From Sphingomonadales bacterium (GTDB lineage Bacteria > Pseudomonadota > Alphaproteobacteria > Sphingomonadales > Sphingomonadaceae): 64,000 nucleotides of DNA. The stretch is from assembly GCA_027489295.1 (NCBI GenBank), contig JAIYAA010000107.1, positions 1-64,000 of the forward strand, read 5' to 3'. Each line of letters begins with the position of its first letter. The first letter of the stretch is position 1. Below the pieces are notes generated by a model. The model saw only the letters and a list, made by a program, of their open reading frames with translations. It was not told the origin of the DNA and ran no database searches. A program made the translations under genes and the position numbers. Of this stretch, positions 56,808 to 63,793 are shown one piece after another.

Positions 56808-57008
56808 TCAGTCGTTGTCGTAGATCTGGGCTTCCTCCTCCACCTCGATGACATCGCCGGGCTGCGACGGCATGAAGCCGTGCGTCCCGGTTCCAGCGTG
56901 GAGATGGGAGGTCAGGTCGGCGAGAAGGTCGGCTGCCATCTTGTCGGCGTCGAGCTTGGCGTCGGCGTAGCCCTTGAAACGAAGGGTGATCCAAACTTCC
57001 TGTTCCAT
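56808..57008 (-). CDS. Small hypothetical protein (66 aa)
   Basis: A 66-residue protein starting at the ATG at 57008, which overlaps the upstream stop (ATGA). One strand-helix unit (EVWITLRFKGYADAKLDADKMAADLLADLTSHLHAG) and an acidic end. No family recognised. Confidence 0.66.
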   Translation of the reverse strand: MEQEVWITLRFKGYADAKLDADKMAADLLADLTSHLHAGTGTHGFMPSQPGDVIEVEEEAQIYDND

Positions 57009-57769
57009 CAGCCGAGGTATCCGCACTTCGGGGTGAGATCGTACTTCTTGCCGAGTTCGTAGGTGATCTCGGTCGGTGTCTGGCCTGCCTCCATGGCGGC
57101 GGTGATCTGCTCGGGGTGGTCGGACACGAGGTCGGCATATCCCCACTGGCGATCAGCCTCGGTGCGGCAGAGGGCGATGTAGTCGTCGGGTGTCATCTCT
57201 TCCTTGTGGAACAGGCGCTTGCCCGGGTCTGGTTCGCGAGCCATCTCCGCAGTGATGAGGACATTGACGAGGTTGTCGATGTCGGGATCGTAGTGGCCCC
57301 GATTGTACTGGTTGTCATTGCAGAGCGCGTCCCAATCAAGGCGGTCGCACACTGCGGGCACGAACTCCCAGTCGTATGCGCCACCGAACTCGTAGCCGAG
57401 GGATTCCATATGCTTAAAGGCGCGGTCGCAGATGTCGCCGGCTTGGATCGAAACCATGCGCATGGCGGACCACCCGAGGCCCTCGAGCAGATCCTTGTAG
57501 GGCTCCTGTTCGCGGTTCTCGATGATGTGTTCGAACACGCAGAGTGCGCCCTCGACTTGGGCATAGTTGTAGCGATGGGTGTCTGCGAAGCGGGTCTCTT
57601 TGCCCTTATCCTGATAAACGTCGCCGGGCTTCACCTCTTTGACGAGGCCGAGCAATTCGACCTCGGTGGCGACATCCGCAGCGAGATCCTTGGTGATCAA
57701 GGCGGCGATGTCGTGGGTGGTGGCGGTGACCTTGGCGCGAACGATAACTTCGCCGATGAAGTCGGGCAT
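57008..57769 (-). CDS. Hypothetical protein (253 aa)
   Basis: A 253-residue acidic protein with an N-terminal strand-helix unit (FIGEVIVRAKVTATTHDIAALITKDLAADVATEVELLG) and a mainly helical body containing YDWEFVPAVCDRLDWDALCNDNQYNRGHYDPD. No family recognised. The ATG at 57769 has AGGAAG and a hairpin 17 nt upstream. A GTG at 57859, in frame and behind AGGAGG, could add 30 residues. Confidence 0.7.
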   Translation of the reverse strand: MPDFIGEVIVRAKVTATTHDIAALITKDLAADVATEVELLGLVKEVKPGDVYQDKGKETRFADTHRYNYAQVEGALCVFEHIIENREQEPYKDLLEGLGWSAMRMVSIQAGDICDRAFKHMESLGYEFGGAYDWEFVPAVCDRLDWDALCNDNQYNRGHYDPDIDNLVNVLITAEMAREPDPGKRLFHKEEMTPDDYIALCRTEADRQWGYADLVSDHPEQITAAMEAGQTPTEITYELGKKYDLTPKCGYLG

Positions 57770-57786
57770 GGTTCTCTTCCTGTGTG

Positions 57787-57798
57787 TGCATAGTTGCG
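57787..57798 (-). promoter_or_regulatory. Start-associated hairpin, copy 9
   Basis: Minus-strand CGCA-ACTA-TGCA, three inner pairs plus an outer mismatch, loop ACTA, 17 nt before the ATG at 57769. Confidence 0.6.
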
Positions 57799-57804
57799 GG
57801 TGGG

Positions 57805-57838
57805 GCGCTTCCCCTTGCGAGGGCAGGCAGGGAAGCGC
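57805..57838 (-). other. Stable hairpin upstream of copy 9
   Basis: A 9-bp perfect stem (GCGCTTCCC at 57805-57813, GGGAAGCGC at 57830-57838) precedes the start-associated hairpin on the minus strand. There is no T tract. It lies in the 170-base gap after the methyltransferase gene, which otherwise holds only an AGGAGG at 57868-57873 and the possible GTG start at 57859. Confidence 0.6.
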
Positions 57839-57939
57839 GTTGTCCTGCCGGTGGGTCACATGGGACACCTCCTGTTTTGAGGGGCGATGGGCAGCCGCTA
57901 GGGATCGTCCGTGTTGGGGCACGGCTGCGGCTGAAAGGG

Positions 57940-59550
57940 TCAGAACTTTTCCCAGGTCGGGCGACCGTAGCGACGTTCTGCCGTGCCGTTCTTGGCGACG
58001 GTGATGTATCCGGTGTTGACGTTGGTACCGACGGAAGAGAACGAGCCGGGCGGAAGGTCGCGCCAGTCCGCCCCCATCTTCTCCATCAGCTCGCGGAAGG
58101 CGACGGCCTTGCGGGTGGATCGGAACTCGGTACCGGATGACATGATGGCAATGAGTGTGCCGGTCGGGGTCAGGAAGTCGAGAGCGTGCATGACGTGGTC
58201 GATGTCGCGCTCCCGATCGAACGGCGGGTTCATCACGATCAGGTCGTAAAGCCCGGTGGTCGCGGGCTGGATGTCGAGAAAGTCCGCAGTGAAGACGCGG
58301 CCGAGGTTCATCGCCTTGAGATCCGGGATCAGGTGCGGCTGGATCTCGATGCAGTCGACGATGTGGTCGGCGCGGTACCGCTCTTGATCCCATGGCTGGT
58401 CGTATTTCGGGATGCAGGCGCGGGCCAGGTTGCCGGTACCGGCGGACGGCTCGAGGATGCGCAGCCGTGGCTGCTCCGTCGAGCGGTGCCAGATCGCCGA
58501 GTTGCGCACCACGGTTGAGGCGGCAGCCGGAGGCGTGGGGTAGAAGCCGAAGTAGCGGGCCGGTGCGCGCTTGGCGTTCTCACGGTCGAGCGGGTCGTCT
58601 TCCTTCACCTGCCCACTGCCGAGCACCTCGCCGTAATATTCGGCGAGCAGCTTGTTGACCTTCTCGATCAGATCCTTGCGGGTAAACCAGAGGTGAGCGT
58701 TGCCGTTCTTGAAGATCCGGATCTTGAAATAGGCGGTCTCGACCTCAGTCTGACGGGCGCCGCTCGTGCCATGTCTGGCGATGTCGATCGCGCCAATGGT
58801 CTGGGTGAAGTGCTTGGCCGGGCGGCGGTCGCGTTTGGCGTTCTCGTTCTCCTCGTCCTGCTTCATCACCTCGGCGAGCTTGCCGTCCAGAACGGTGAGG
58901 GCGCGCTCGATGTCGATCAGGGTGGACCGCTCGTCTCGGCTGTAGTTCCACCATCCGTTCTGGTCGAAGCAATGGGACAGGATCATGCGAGATCCGACCT
59001 TGAACCCGTCGTGCGATCGGAAGCGGCGGTCCAACTTGGCGAAGGCGTTGGCCATGCCACGCTTGAAGATGGTGTCCGCGCCGAGCATGAAGTTTTCGAT
59101 GGTGGCGAGGACGTTCTCGACGGTGACGGGCGGCATGCCCTTGGCCATCTCCTCCTCGGTGATGATCTGGCCCGGGGCAGTCGGCTCGTCGATGATGTGG
59201 GACATCTGCTTGCGCAGCTGGTCCTTCGCCTCCTTGTCCATCAGATGCTCGAGGTCGGTGCGCTCGACGATCCACGCCCACACGTTGAGGTCGATCATGT
59301 GCCGGCGCTCTTTGATGTAGTCGTCGAAGGGGGCGACCGACGTGGCCGTCAGCGACCGGCGCGAGGCGATCTCATGGGCTGCGTTATAGGCGTTGGTGCC
59401 GGGGTAGGCGCGGCGGGCGACGTCGATGGCTGCCAGCTCGGCGGCGTGTGCGTCGGCCAGCTTTTCATGGGCGATGGCGAAGAGTTCGAGGGCTCGGTTG
59501 CGATACTCGACGATCTGCTCGACCGTGTTGCGGGGTACGATGGCGTTCAT
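57940..59550 (-). CDS. DUF4942-like N6-adenine DNA methyltransferase
   Basis: A 536-residue protein. The N-terminal ~350 residues resemble DUF4942 (MKQDEENENAKRDRR linker; AKHFTQTIGAIDIARHGTSG; YFKIRIFKNGNAHLWFTRKDLIEKVNKLLAEYYGEVLG). The C-terminal third is a SAM methyltransferase: LRILEPSAGTGNLARAC (motif I) and YDLIVMNPPFDRERDIDHVMHAL with the catalytic NPPF near residue 443. Such proteins occur on plasmids and phages and probably protect DNA from host nucleases. The ATG at 59550 has AGGTG upstream, 3 nt from the previous stop. Confidence 0.88.
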   Translation of the reverse strand: MNAIVPRNTVEQIVEYRNRALELFAIAHEKLADAHAAELAAIDVARRAYPGTNAYNAAHEIASRRSLTATSVAPFDDYIKERRHMIDLNVWAWIVERTDLEHLMDKEAKDQLRKQMSHIIDEPTAPGQIITEEEMAKGMPPVTVENVLATIENFMLGADTIFKRGMANAFAKLDRRFRSHDGFKVGSRMILSHCFDQNGWWNYSRDERSTLIDIERALTVLDGKLAEVMKQDEENENAKRDRRPAKHFTQTIGAIDIARHGTSGARQTEVETAYFKIRIFKNGNAHLWFTRKDLIEKVNKLLAEYYGEVLGSGQVKEDDPLDRENAKRAPARYFGFYPTPPAAASTVVRNSAIWHRSTEQPRLRILEPSAGTGNLARACIPKYDQPWDQERYRADHIVDCIEIQPHLIPDLKAMNLGRVFTADFLDIQPATTGLYDLIVMNPPFDRERDIDHVMHALDFLTPTGTLIAIMSSGTEFRSTRKAVAFRELMEKMGADWRDLPPGSFSSVGTNVNTGYITVAKNGTAERRYGRPTWEKF

Positions 59551-59552
59551 GG

Positions 59553-59768
59553 TCACACCTGCTCGGCGTAGGCGGAGCGCTCGGCCCACTCGATGATGTA
59601 GCCGGCGCAGGCAGCGAGGGCAGCGGCCAGGACGAGCACCAAGATCGCCACGATCAGGATGAGTGTGCGAAACGGGGCGGGCTTGGGTGCCGGGGTCATC
59701 GGCTCCAGCATGATGCGGACGGGTCGGCCCTCGACTTGCAGGCGAGCGGGCAGGATTTCAACGGGCAT
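59553..59768 (-). CDS. Small membrane protein (71 aa)
   Basis: A 71-residue protein with one membrane helix (FRTLILIVAILVLVLAAALAACAGYII) after a short proline-rich cytosolic part. The ATG at 59768 has AAGGAGA, and a start hairpin lies 16 nt upstream. It is translated just before the methyltransferase. Function unknown. Confidence 0.68.
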   Translation of the reverse strand: MPVEILPARLQVEGRPVRIMLEPMTPAPKPAPFRTLILIVAILVLVLAAALAACAGYIIEWAERSAYAEQV

Positions 59769-59784
59769 GGATTTCTCCTTGGTT

Positions 59785-59796
59785 GCCATGGGTGGC
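59785..59796 (-). promoter_or_regulatory. Start-associated hairpin, copy 10
   Basis: Minus-strand GCCA-CCCA-TGGC, perfect stem, loop CCCA, identical to copy 4, 16 nt before the ATG at 59768. Confidence 0.68.
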
Positions 59797-59799
59797 GGG

Positions 59800-60003
59800 T
59801 TATGCGTCGGCTCGCATGGTGTCGAAGGGGGCGCCGACGGCCTCCTTCCATTGAAATGCGGGGTCACTGGCGGCGTCCATCTTGTCCATCCGGCGGCTGA
59901 TGGCTTCCCGCAGCATCGCGGGCGTCACGTCCTCGCCCTCCTTGTGGTCAGAGAGGCATTCGAACGCGAGGGTGAAGGCGTGGTTGTATTTGGGGCTGGG
60001 CAC
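59800..60003 (-). CDS. Small hypothetical protein (67 aa)
   Basis: A 67-residue protein (KYNHAFTLAFECLSDHKEGEDVTPAMLREAISRRMDKMD). I chose the GTG at 60003 because GAGGAG lies 5 nt before it and the start hairpin then sits 16 nt upstream, the usual distance; the ATG at 60024 would lie inside the hairpin. Families with this pattern (CLSDHKEGEDVTPAMLREAL) are common in phages without known role. Confidence 0.68.
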   Translation of the reverse strand: MPSPKYNHAFTLAFECLSDHKEGEDVTPAMLREAISRRMDKMDAASDPAFQWKEAVGAPFDTMRADA

Positions 60004-60019
60004 GGGGCTCTCCTCATTT

Positions 60020-60031
60020 GCCATGGTTGGC
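60020..60031 (-). promoter_or_regulatory. Start-associated hairpin, copy 11
   Basis: Minus-strand GCCA-ACCA-TGGC, perfect stem, loop ACCA, 16 nt before the GTG at 60003, directly after TGA-CCCC. Confidence 0.7.
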
Positions 60032-60035
60032 GGGG

Positions 60036-60980
60036 TCAGGCGGCGACGGGGAACAGGTCGGGTGTCACCGGGCAGCGATAGGGAAGGTTGTCGAGGGACA
60101 GCGCCTCCTCGAACGGGTAGAAGGCATGCGGGACAGAGGTGACGATCTCGTCGAACTCCTCGGGGTGATTGATGCGCCAGAGCGCGACGGCCTCGATGTC
60201 ATCCTCAATCCAGTCGGCGAGCGGTTCGGCGCGGGCCTCGGTGCGCTCGGCTTCGAACTTCTTCCAGTCGACAGAATTGCTCCAGGCATTGTGAAAATGT
60301 GACGCTTCGGACATGGCGGAGGCGCACTGGTTCTCGATTTCCTCGATGTCGTAGAGGGGCAGGCAGGCGGTGAGCAGGCGCCAGCAACTATTCTGACACC
60401 AGTCGGCAAGCGGGAAGGCCAGCTCCTCGGCGGGGTCGTGGCCGTCGTCGTCGATCAGCTCGCGCAGGCGCTTGTGCCCGTCAATGCGGGACCGGATGAA
60501 GAGCAGCTCGACCACGGGCAGGGGGATCGTCGCGTGTATCCAGTCGGTTTGGACACTGTACCTTCCACGCGCGGAGGTGAAGGTCTTGAGTTCAAGCCCC
60601 GCCGTGTCGCGGTCGTAGGTATGGGGGACCATGGCTTGCGTCTTGAAGCAGTATCGGGTGCCGTCGGTCGGGACGGACAGGCCCATGGCCTCGCCGAGGA
60701 TCGCGTCGAATGTGGGGACGAACTCTTTGGCGATCGCCTCGTGGGCGACGTCATTGTCGGTGACCTTGGAGAGGATCTCGTGCAGCTTTTCGGCGTCGAG
60801 GCGCAGGCGCTCGGGCCACCATGCCTCCTGTTCCTTGTCGCTCTTGTCGTGCTTATCGGTGCGGCACTCGACGAACGAACTCTCCTCGTGGTCCAGCTCG
60901 TGCCGCCAGACGGTGTCGCCGAAGCCTGAAAAGGGCAGGCGCACGTCGAGGCGTGGTGAGGCGGGCGAAAGGTCGATCAT
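60036..60980 (-). CDS. Hypothetical protein (314 aa)
   Basis: A 314-residue acidic, helical protein (FVECRTDKHDKSDKEQEAWWPERLRLDAEKLHEILSKV, then VELLFIRSRIDGHKRLRELIDDDGHDP). No family recognised. The ATG at 60980 follows GGAGAT and a start hairpin 17 nt upstream; an earlier in-frame ATG at 61034 would run through the hairpin and is rejected. Confidence 0.68.
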   Translation of the reverse strand: MIDLSPASPRLDVRLPFSGFGDTVWRHELDHEESSFVECRTDKHDKSDKEQEAWWPERLRLDAEKLHEILSKVTDNDVAHEAIAKEFVPTFDAILGEAMGLSVPTDGTRYCFKTQAMVPHTYDRDTAGLELKTFTSARGRYSVQTDWIHATIPLPVVELLFIRSRIDGHKRLRELIDDDGHDPAEELAFPLADWCQNSCWRLLTACLPLYDIEEIENQCASAMSEASHFHNAWSNSVDWKKFEAERTEARAEPLADWIEDDIEAVALWRINHPEEFDEIVTSVPHAFYPFEEALSLDNLPYRCPVTPDLFPVAA

Positions 60981-60997
60981 GCGGATCTCCATGGGGT

Positions 60998-61009
60998 GCC
61001 ATAGGCGGC
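60998..61009 (-). promoter_or_regulatory. Start-associated hairpin, copy 12
   Basis: Minus-strand GCCG-CCTA-TGGC, 4 bp with one G-U pair, loop CCTA, 17 nt before the ATG at 60980, after TGA-CC. Confidence 0.6.
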
Positions 61010-61012
61010 GGG

Positions 61013-61255
61013 TCAAAGTGATCGGGCGATGCAATGGGCGTATTGCTCGGGGGTGAGCAGCTTGACGGCGCGGGCGGTGAACACGTCGTCAAGCTTGGCC
61101 CCGCCTTGGCCAGGGCGAGCGTTGAAGGTGAAGAATGTGCGGTTTCTGAGGTCGAAGGTCAGGGTGCGGACGGGCCACGTCGCTGATTCATTGACCGGGA
61201 CGAAGACGACGTAAGAGGCGCTGTCCAAGTCGGGCTCCAAGACCCAGTAGATCAT
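61013..61255 (-). CDS. Small SLT-family paralog (80 aa)
   Basis: An 80-residue protein with VRTLTFDLRNRTFFTFNAR, a clear D-x-x-N-R-x-F beta segment, and the C-terminal helix AVKLLTPEQYAHCIARSL ending at SL. It is the most distant member by position, 5 kb upstream of the others. It overlaps the previous gene by 4 nt. Confidence 0.7.
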   Translation of the reverse strand: MIYWVLEPDLDSASYVVFVPVNESATWPVRTLTFDLRNRTFFTFNARPGQGGAKLDDVFTARAVKLLTPEQYAHCIARSL

Positions 61256-61485
61256 GCGGCGGGCTGGCAGGCGGAGGGGAAGGCGACGGCGAGCGCGGCC
61301 TCGAAGGTCGCGCGGGTGCGCTGATACTCCTCGTAGGCGGCGCGCAGGGGCGTTCCTTCCTCACCATGGGCGCGGGGGGTGTAGCGGACGTCACCGGCCC
61401 ACTCTCCGGGGAAGGCGGCGCGGATCTCGGCCATCCACTTTTCATCGGCGGCGGCGTGGGCGGTGTGGATCTCGTCGAAGGTCAT
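61252..61485 (-). CDS. Small hypothetical protein (77 aa)
   Basis: A 77-residue helical protein (IHTAHAAADEKWMAEIRAAFPGEWAGD, then LRAAYEEYQRTRATFEAALAVAF). No family recognised. Part of the block headed by copy 13. Confidence 0.64.
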   Translation of the reverse strand: MTFDEIHTAHAAADEKWMAEIRAAFPGEWAGDVRYTPRAHGEEGTPLRAAYEEYQRTRATFEAALAVAFPSACQPAA

Positions 61486-61498
61486 GGGGCGGGGTCTC

Positions 61499-61672
61499 CT
61501 ACAGGGTGTAACCGGGTTTCAGGTCGCCGTCGGGCGTCAGGAAGCCAGCCGCGCGGGCGCACGGCAGGCAAACGCAGGTGCCCTCTCCGGGCTGGATCTC
61601 GACGGGGGCGAGGTAGACGAACGGGTTGACGCAAGCGCACTTGCGACAGGTCAGGCGGGGCATCTTCTGCAT
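61499..61672 (-). CDS. Zinc-ribbon-like small protein (57 aa)
   Basis: A 57-residue protein starting at the ATG at 61672 with AGGTG upstream. It has C-x-x-C-x-C (LTCRKCACVN) and C-x-C-x-x-C (TCVCLPCARAAG), a typical pair of zinc-binding knuckles, and ends near LKPGYTL. It fits between its neighbours with short gaps, so it is very likely real. Function unknown; nucleic-acid or protein contact. Confidence 0.7.
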   Translation of the reverse strand: MQKMPRLTCRKCACVNPFVYLAPVEIQPGEGTCVCLPCARAAGFLTPDGDLKPGYTL

Positions 61673-61675
61673 GGG

Positions 61676-61987
61676 TCACCTGATTGAGATCGAGAGGGTG
61701 AAGGCGGCGGGCGTGGCGATCGGCAGGGGGCGAGGCGCGGGCTTGACGATCGGGGGCTTGCGGGTGCGCGGCTTGGCCGGTTTGGGGCGGCGAGGCGGCA
61801 CGGGTGCGAGCTTGGGAATGTATGCGGCCCACTGATCGACAGCGGGCTTAGGCGCGGGCGCGGCGGCAGCCGGCGGCGCGGCATGGGGGAACGGCTTGGC
61901 CGTGTCCGCGACATGCGGTGCCGGGGCCATGCGGACGACGGCGAAGATGATCAGCGCCGTCGCCGTGATCGGGGCGAGGCGGGTCAT
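61676..61987 (-). CDS. Pro/Ala-rich exported or membrane protein (103 aa)
   Basis: A 103-residue protein with an N-terminal hydrophobic segment (APITATALIIFAVVRMA) that may be a signal or anchor, then a basic proline/alanine-rich rod (PPRRPKPAKPRTRKPPIVKPAPRP). This recalls TonB-like linkers. The ATG at 61987 is preferred; a GTG at 61999 is possible. Coupled to the upstream gene. Confidence 0.62.
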   Translation of the reverse strand: MTRLAPITATALIIFAVVRMAPAPHVADTAKPFPHAAPPAAAAPAPKPAVDQWAAYIPKLAPVPPRRPKPAKPRTRKPPIVKPAPRPLPIATPAAFTLSISIR

Positions 61988-62229
61988 CGACCTACCCACT
62001 GGACCTCGGAGGGGCGGAGCACGGTGGTTTTGGTGCCTGTGGCGGACTCCGGGTCGCGCTCCATGAAGATCGCGCCGTCAGTGGACAGCATGGCGATGGC
62101 CTTGCCGTCGGCGAGAGTGGCGCGGCGCATGGCACCCTGCCATGTGCGGACGCCGAGGCGCGGGGCGGCGGCTTGCCATTCGGCGATGGTGCGGACGGCG
62201 TGGCCGTTGACGTTGATCGGCATGACCAT
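61984..62229 (-). CDS. Hypothetical protein (81 aa)
   Basis: An 81-residue protein, beta-rich (INVNGHAVRTIAEWQAAAPRLGVRTWQGAMRRATLADGKAIAMLSTDGAIFMERD). I chose the ATG at 62229 with GAGGTG upstream; the GTG at 62241 is an alternative that overlaps the upstream stop. No family recognised. Confidence 0.64.
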   Translation of the reverse strand: MVMPINVNGHAVRTIAEWQAAAPRLGVRTWQGAMRRATLADGKAIAMLSTDGAIFMERDPESATGTKTTVLRPSEVQWVGR

Positions 62230-62237
62230 GGCGCACC

Positions 62238-62447
62238 TCACCCGTTCGAGGCCAAGCGCAGGCAGGGGGTGCCGTCCTCGGCCAGAAGCGTGGCGGCGTA
62301 GGCCAGCCGGTCGGAGGCGCGCGGCAGGGCGACGGACACGAAGGCGTCGAGGTCTAGGTCGAGGCCTTCGTCATACGCGGGGTCGAGCAGGGGCGCGACC
62401 TGACGGTGCCGGTCGGCGGGGGCATAGGCGGACTTCACCCGTGACAT
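62238..62447 (-). CDS. Small hypothetical protein (69 aa)
   Basis: A 69-residue protein (VKSAYAPADRHRQVAPLLDPAYDEGLDLDLDAFVSVALPRASDRLAYAATLLAEDG). The ATG at 62447 follows AAGGAGA and a start hairpin 17 nt upstream, which decides this start over the in-frame alternative upstream at 62489. It heads the block running to 61013. Confidence 0.66.
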   Translation of the reverse strand: MSRVKSAYAPADRHRQVAPLLDPAYDEGLDLDLDAFVSVALPRASDRLAYAATLLAEDGTPCLRLASNG

Positions 62448-62464
62448 GGGCGGATCTCCTTTTT

Positions 62465-62476
62465 CGCATGGTTGCG
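62465..62476 (-). promoter_or_regulatory. Start-associated hairpin, copy 13
   Basis: Minus-strand CGCA-ACCA-TGCG, perfect stem, loop ACCA, identical to copy 8, 17 nt before the ATG at 62447. Confidence 0.72.
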
Positions 62477-62498
62477 GGGCGGTGCGCACGGGGCGCGG

Positions 62499-62633
62499 TT
62501 ACAGGGCGGCGAGCGCGTAGGCGGCGCGGGCCAGGCATTCGGCAACGGTGCCGAAAGGGGTGTCGGTCAACAGCGCAATGGCCATGAGCGGCAGGCAGGC
62601 GAGGGCGAGCGAGATGGACGGGTGCGGATACAT
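62499..62633 (-). CDS. Membrane micropeptide (44 aa)
   Basis: A 44-residue peptide starting at the ATG at 62633, eight bases after the upstream stop. One hydrophobic helix (ISLALACLPLMAIALL) followed by a short amphipathic helix. There is no strong ribosome site. Codon pattern and tight packing support it. Function unknown. Confidence 0.5.
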   Translation of the reverse strand: MYPHPSISLALACLPLMAIALLTDTPFGTVAECLARAAYALAAL

Positions 62634-62641
62634 GGCGCGGC

Positions 62642-62881
62642 CTATCGGGTCAGCTTGCCGTTGCGGGCGCGGAGTTCGGCCTCGGCGGCGGTGTCACCCC
62701 GGCGGGCGCGCTCGATCAGCGCAAAGGCGCACTCCTGCTCGATCGGCACGGGCCCGGCGCGATGCGGGACAAGCCCAAAGCCGCCAACGCGCAAGGGGGC
62801 GTCGGCGCGATAGGGGCGCGAGGCGTAGTCGGGGCGTGGGTTATACCAGCCGCGGTGCGGGTCAAACTGCATCACGGTCAT
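62642..62881 (-). CDS. Hypothetical protein (79 aa)
   Basis: A 79-residue protein starting at the ATG at 62881, five bases after the upstream stop. Segment MQFDPHRGWYNPRPDYASRPYRADAPLRVGGFG is aromatic and basic; the end is a helix (CAFALIERARRGDTAAEAELRA). No family recognised. Confidence 0.64.
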   Translation of the reverse strand: MTVMQFDPHRGWYNPRPDYASRPYRADAPLRVGGFGLVPHRAGPVPIEQECAFALIERARRGDTAAEAELRARNGKLTR

Positions 62882-62886
62882 GGCGG

Positions 62887-63045
62887 TCACCACGTTGCGG
62901 CGGCGAGGGCCGGAAGCATCCGGCGACCGAGCAGGGGCGCAATGCGGCCGATCAGGTAGGCGCGGGCGAAGGAACCGCACACAATGCCGGTCTGGCGGCG
63001 GTTCTCGACAAGCCAGCGACGTGGCGCGAGGGGGCGGATACGCAT
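62887..63045 (-). CDS. Small basic protein (52 aa)
   Basis: A 52-residue, strongly basic protein (MRIRPLAPRRWLVENRRQTG, then FARAYLIGRIAPLLGRRML). The ATG at 63045 has AAAGGAGA and a start hairpin 18 nt upstream, which supports the start. It may be membrane-associated or nucleic-acid binding. No family recognised. Confidence 0.62.
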   Translation of the reverse strand: MRIRPLAPRRWLVENRRQTGIVCGSFARAYLIGRIAPLLGRRMLPALAAATW

Positions 63046-63063
63046 GGGGGTGGATCTCCTTTG

Positions 63064-63075
63064 GGCATAGTTGCC
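63064..63075 (-). promoter_or_regulatory. Start-associated hairpin, copy 14
   Basis: Minus-strand GGCA-ACTA-TGCC, perfect 4-bp stem, loop ACTA, 18 nt before the ATG at 63045. Confidence 0.72.
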
Positions 63076-63133
63076 GGGGTGGCCGTGCGGCCATGGAAAG
63101 GCGGGGCAGAACCCGCCCTTGCATAGGCGCACG

Positions 63134-63158
63134 AAAGGGGGCGACTAGCGCCGCCCCC
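63134..63158 (-). terminator. Hairpin terminator or attenuator
   Basis: A 9-bp stem with one G-T pair (GGGGGCGAC at 63137-63145, GCCGCCCCC at 63150-63158) and loop TAGC is followed on the minus strand by a short TTTCG. The weak T run suggests partial termination after the 195-residue gene, giving higher expression of that gene. Confidence 0.55.
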
Positions 63159-63186
63159 CCTGTATTACCGTGAACCGGTCTCGCTT

Positions 63187-63774
63187 TCAGGCAGCGGCAA
63201 GCTCCAGCTGCGCCGGGGCTTCCTGTGCCGGGGCGGGCTTGGCCTTGGCCGGAGCCTTGGCCTTGGCCGGGGTCTTGGCCTTCTGCATCTCGACAACTAC
63301 CCCGCGCTTGTGGTGCTGGAGAAAGGCCGCAAGAGCCTTGGCAAGGGCCACGTCTTCCGCCGTTGCGTTGTCGTCCTTGACGGTCTTCGCCGCCACGTTC
63401 TCCAGCTTTTCCAGAAGGGTTTTCGGCGTCTTGTCGCCGCCTTCCTTCGCCGCCTTTTCATAGTCGGCAGGTGCGACGGACTCCGCCCCCGTCAAATCCG
63501 ACTTCTTGCCCTTGGCAAAGGCGAAAACCCGTTCCTTTGCGTCATACGTGACCTTGCCGAAAGCGACGGCCCAAAGGATCAAGCCCCGGCGATAGTTGGC
63601 CGGGGTGACATTCAAAAGGCTGTTGAGGTGGATCACGTCCGAATGCTTGTCGACATGGTGAAGGCACGAAGCAGCAAGCTCATGTTCACGCTGTTTGAAG
63701 GTTGCAACGTCCTTCGCCCGGCCGCTGATAGCGTTCGAAAGAGCCTTGCCGGTGATGATTTTGAAAGTTGCCAT
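63187..63774 (-). CDS. Hypothetical protein with Lys/Ala/Pro tail (195 aa)
   Basis: A 195-residue protein. A globular alpha/beta part (residues ~1-150, HHVDKHSDVIHLNSLLNVTPANYRRGLILWAVAFGKVTYDAKERVFAF) is followed by a tail of K-A-P-A-K repeats (residues ~165-185), similar to histone-H1-like or other nucleic-acid-binding tails. Members are known to me from large alphaproteobacterial phages, without function. A start hairpin lies 19 nt before the ATG; a terminator-like hairpin follows, suggesting strong expression. Confidence 0.72.
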   Translation of the reverse strand: MATFKIITGKALSNAISGRAKDVATFKQREHELAASCLHHVDKHSDVIHLNSLLNVTPANYRRGLILWAVAFGKVTYDAKERVFAFAKGKKSDLTGAESVAPADYEKAAKEGGDKTPKTLLEKLENVAAKTVKDDNATAEDVALAKALAAFLQHHKRGVVVEMQKAKTPAKAKAPAKAKPAPAQEAPAQLELAAA

Positions 63775-63793
63775 TGTCGCTGTCTCCTATGTG

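Noticed and set aside
60981..61034. N-terminal extension of the 314-residue protein
   Set aside because: It would be translated through the start-associated hairpin and the Shine-Dalgarno.
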